Assembly (NCBI GenBank): GCA_963513935.1
Contig: OY740765.1
Span: forward strand, 150,375,830-150,439,829
Length of the DNA: 64,000 bases
From: Aphrophora alni
Taxonomy: Eukaryota > Arthropoda > Insecta > Hemiptera > Aphrophoridae
Direction of reading: 5' to 3'
Part shown: one piece after another, positions 61,590-64,000 of the stretch
How the letters are laid out: each line of letters begins with the position of its first letter
Position numbering within the stretch: the first letter of the stretch is position 1
Position numbers and translations under genes: made by a program
The notes under the pieces: model-generated
What the model was told of the DNA's origin: nothing
The model's input: only the letters and a program-made list of their open reading frames with translations
The model's database searches: none

Positions 61590-61830
61590 CGCTTTAGTGA
61601 GTCCGGGCCTGGTAATCCTAAGGGGAGCTACCTTGATCTACGGCTTTTTCATGTAGTCTTGGGATAGATCCTTTTTTTTGTCTTCCTTTTTGGTCTCGCT
61701 TGAGTAACTCTTGTTCTTTTCCGACCCTGACGATATTAGAGTATTCGAGGGGCTAAGTGTTTTTATTTTATGTTTTTTCTTATTAGGGGATGATGACCGA
61801 GAGGGTAGAACGGATACGCCCTCAAAATAT
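61590..61830 (-). repeat. SINE-like dispersed repeat, copy 5
   Basis: On the minus strand it has CCCTCTCGGTCATCATCCCC, CCTCGAATACTCTAATATCG, GTCGGAAAAGAACAAGAGTT, CAAGCGAGACCAAAAAGGAA and a GGATTACCAGGCCCGGACTC end. It is the clearest inverted copy. Confidence 0.7.
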
Positions 61831-62269
61831 ATTTTTGAACTTCCACATTACTTTCTCTACATTACGTGATATCGTATAATTACTCATTGCTAATTAGTAT
61901 ATAAAATAAACTTTGCATTAAATTAAGTGACAAGAAGTAATCTGCTAATTAAGTTTTCCTTTGTGGTGAGACGAGATCGGTAGAGGGGTGCTCTGTAGTT
62001 CACGTAGCTCTCATAACTAATCAGGTCAAGGCCATCCGTGTTGGGGAATTAAATAGGGATTGTTAATTCACATTGTGGTATGATACGCGTTATCGAATAT
62101 CAAAAACCTTATTAATTTTTGGAAATGCTGTAATAAATTATATATTACAACAACAATTCGCAATCGTGAGTACAAGCTTGGTAATGCCGAGGACTATATC
62201 TACACATTTATCTACGTAAATGTAGATAGATGTATCTACACATATCTATGTGCTATATCTACACATTTG
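61831..62269. other. Gene-free stretch
   Basis: AT-rich. A short TACACATNTATCTACGTAAA-like microrepeat is present at about 62190-62270. No gene is recognised. Confidence 0.4.
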
Positions 62270-62370
62270 TACTTAGTCTTCGATTAGATCTTTCTCTTTC
62301 ATCTTACCTATTGGGTCTTTCTTGACCAACTCTTGTTCTCTTATTCTGAATTATTCGAGGGTTCTTTATT
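62270..62370 (-). repeat. SINE-like dispersed repeat, copy 6 (short)
   Basis: The minus strand reads CCCTCGAATAATTCAGAATA, AGAGAACAAGAGTTGGTCAA and GAAAGACCCAATAGGTAAG. Only the central 100 bp are kept. Confidence 0.6.
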
Positions 62371-62394
62371 TTGTGGCCTATTTTGAGTTAAAAC

Positions 62395-62830
62395 ATGTTA
62401 GATAATTCGTTGTTTATATAATTATTCAATACGGTTTTATGAATCAAATGAAAAATATATCTCGACATTCTTTACTATTCTAGTTATCTTTTATTATTAT
62501 AATTTCTACTTTTAATAATAGCATCATATTCAGTAGGTATTACTTAAAATTAGTCTAAGCAGCCTAAGAAAGTTGTCCTTGTATCGTCGGTTTTCGTTCG
62601 TTTTACTAACTATAGTTATGATTTTTTTTTTTTTTGGGGAACGGTTGAGTGTTTTTGTACAGTATTTTTATTTTCAATAGTATTCAACGAAAGGTTACAC
62701 ATGTTAAATTTGTCTAAAACTCAGTTAACTAACTTGTCATTTACTAGAACTATCATTATTGATTGTTTAATTTTTGAGGTTATGATTTGAAAGATGTCTA
62801 AGGTGTAATCTGTTCGAGACAGTCTATTAC
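62395..62830 (-). repeat. Dispersed repeat, inverted copy of 58800-59310
   Basis: See the plus copy for shared blocks. This one has ATAACTATAGTTAGTAAAAC and GACGATACAAGGACAACTTT adjacent, where the plus copy has about 85 extra bases. Confidence 0.7.
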
Positions 62831-63269
62831 AGTCTACAGCTGTTCCGATTCACACAAATGAATTGGTCGAATTATAAAGTGGACACATTTTTTTTGTTCA
62901 TAATTCAAAATTTGTAGGTAGATATCATACGACCCGAACTAAAAATTATTCCAATTTTATCAAACCGGCTCTATTAAAGTTGATCAAATCAAAACCCTGT
63001 AAGGATTCCATAAAAAGTTTGTCGTATTTCCATATAGAAACAGGGTTTGGAGTTATTGGTAAAAACTAAAGAAACTATTTTTTTTTAAAAATGATTGTTT
63101 AGAGCTGTTATATACACCCTAATTTCTTAAAATCTGTTATACCAATGTTCTGAAATTTTTCTTTAATTACCTAAAACTTAAAACCCTGCGTTAGGCTCGG
63201 ACAAGTGGAAGAAATACATAAATCAGTGGCGTTCGACAATACATAGATTTTTATATACAATTTTTTACC
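62831..63269. other. Gene-free stretch
   Basis: Nothing recognisable in either strand. Confidence 0.4.
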
Positions 63270-64000
63270 TTCTAAAAATCGTCCTATCGTAATAAATTAA
63301 GTACCATTGTAAAGCTAATGTCCCAAATTTTCTTATTCATATATCAGGTCCATAAATTGTAATAAATCTCTATACTTAGTCTCTCACCGCTAGCGCATAA
63401 ACGTCTAAATTTGTGGAAGCAGTAGACAAAATAGGTCACTTTTGTCTATTTTTTTTACAAGTCCACATTTCTGATTCATCAACTTCAAATTTACACGATT
63501 GTATTATACTTTTCGTCCTCTTTCGTTCTATGCCTTCCAAATTATCGTCACTTACAGTTTGTCAAGTATAGACAGCCTGCTAGACCATTACGATGACCAT
63601 TACTGCACATTGATTTTACTTTCTAACATTTTTTTAAAAAAATTATTTATTTATTTTTTTCATAAAAATGTTTTTTCTAATACAATTTTTTAAAGAATAC
63701 ATATATTTTTTACACTTATTTACAACTACATTACAAAACTTTTATATCTCGAAATAATTAGAAATGCGTTTTTGTGGCGTTTTGGCATCGATTACTGCAG
63801 ATTTATCGATTCCTGATATACTAACTCCAAAAGTTTTACATTTAACATTTTCTTGTTCTATCCAGCCTTCTGTAAAAATGGTATATTACAAGTTGAGTTT
63901 TCGATAAAATAACTATTTTGGGTGAATTTTTCAAAATAGTCCCAACTTTTTAGCTATTTTGTACTTTTTATGAATTTCTTTTTGGCTTCGATCACTGCAC
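63270..64000 (-). repeat. Inverted copies of the two tandem families of 15.7-19.4 kb
   Basis: On the minus strand 64000-63700 reads GTGCAGTGATCGAAGCC, then AAAATAGTTATTTTATCG and ACTCAACTTGTAATATACC, then GTTAGTATATCAGGAATC, as in the 17400-18230 array. 63480-63270 reads like the 18680-19430 units (ATTTATGGACCTG, GACATTAGCTTTACAATGGT, TACGATAGGACGATTTTTAG). The order of the two families is the same as in the first locus. Confidence 0.6.

Overview
The window is AT-rich eukaryotic DNA from an arthropod, most likely an insect and possibly a hemipteran. Small protein islands with GT-AG splice sites lie in long introns full of degenerate DNA transposons. The organism call rests on the gene and transposon types and is an inference.

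The only host gene I can support is on the minus strand. It is a death-associated protein kinase (DAPK family), read from right to left in five exons: 40627-40569, 24837-24625, 20311-20173, 14851-14649 and 112-1. They splice in frame (59+213+139+203+112 = 726 nt) into 242 residues. These cover the start codon, glycine-rich loop, ATP lysine, HxD and DFG motifs, APE motif and part of the C-lobe. The gene runs off the left edge, so the end of the kinase domain and anything after it lie outside. Two introns are huge: 14.5 kb (113-14648) and 15.7 kb (24838-40568).

The introns hold: a pogo/Tigger-like non-autonomous element (504-1442); a degenerate Helitron (about 4310-7460) split by a piggyBac-type deletion derivative (6155-7314); IS630/Tc1/mariner-like relics (about 12.1-13.1, 20.9-21.75 and 28.53-30.22 kb); a 2,380-bp element with roughly 300-bp inverted repeats and a perfect 8-bp target duplication (30450-32829); a pogo/jerky-like transposase relic (34.6-36.1 kb); a piggyBac transposase relic (37.5-38.66 kb); and a 574-bp MITE (39422-39995).

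Right of 40.7 kb I find no host exon. This part holds a mariner 3' fragment, a Crypton-like tyrosine-recombinase relic inside inverted repeats (45677-47055), a MITE (47196-47662), a fold-back element (48061-48507), a cysteine-rich ORF relic (about 52.33-52.7 kb), a candidate LTR (59504-61077), and several dispersed repeat families with copies on both strands. One is a SINE-like family with six copies; another is a pair of tandem-array families found at 15.7-19.4 kb and again, inverted, at the right edge.

The most interesting items are the exon-level reconstruction of the kinase with its shortened basic loop, the element at 30450-32829 whose long inverted repeats plus 8-bp duplication do not fit a standard superfamily by eye, and the piggyBac-in-Helitron insertion whose empty site reads through in frame. 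All distances and similarities were judged by eye.
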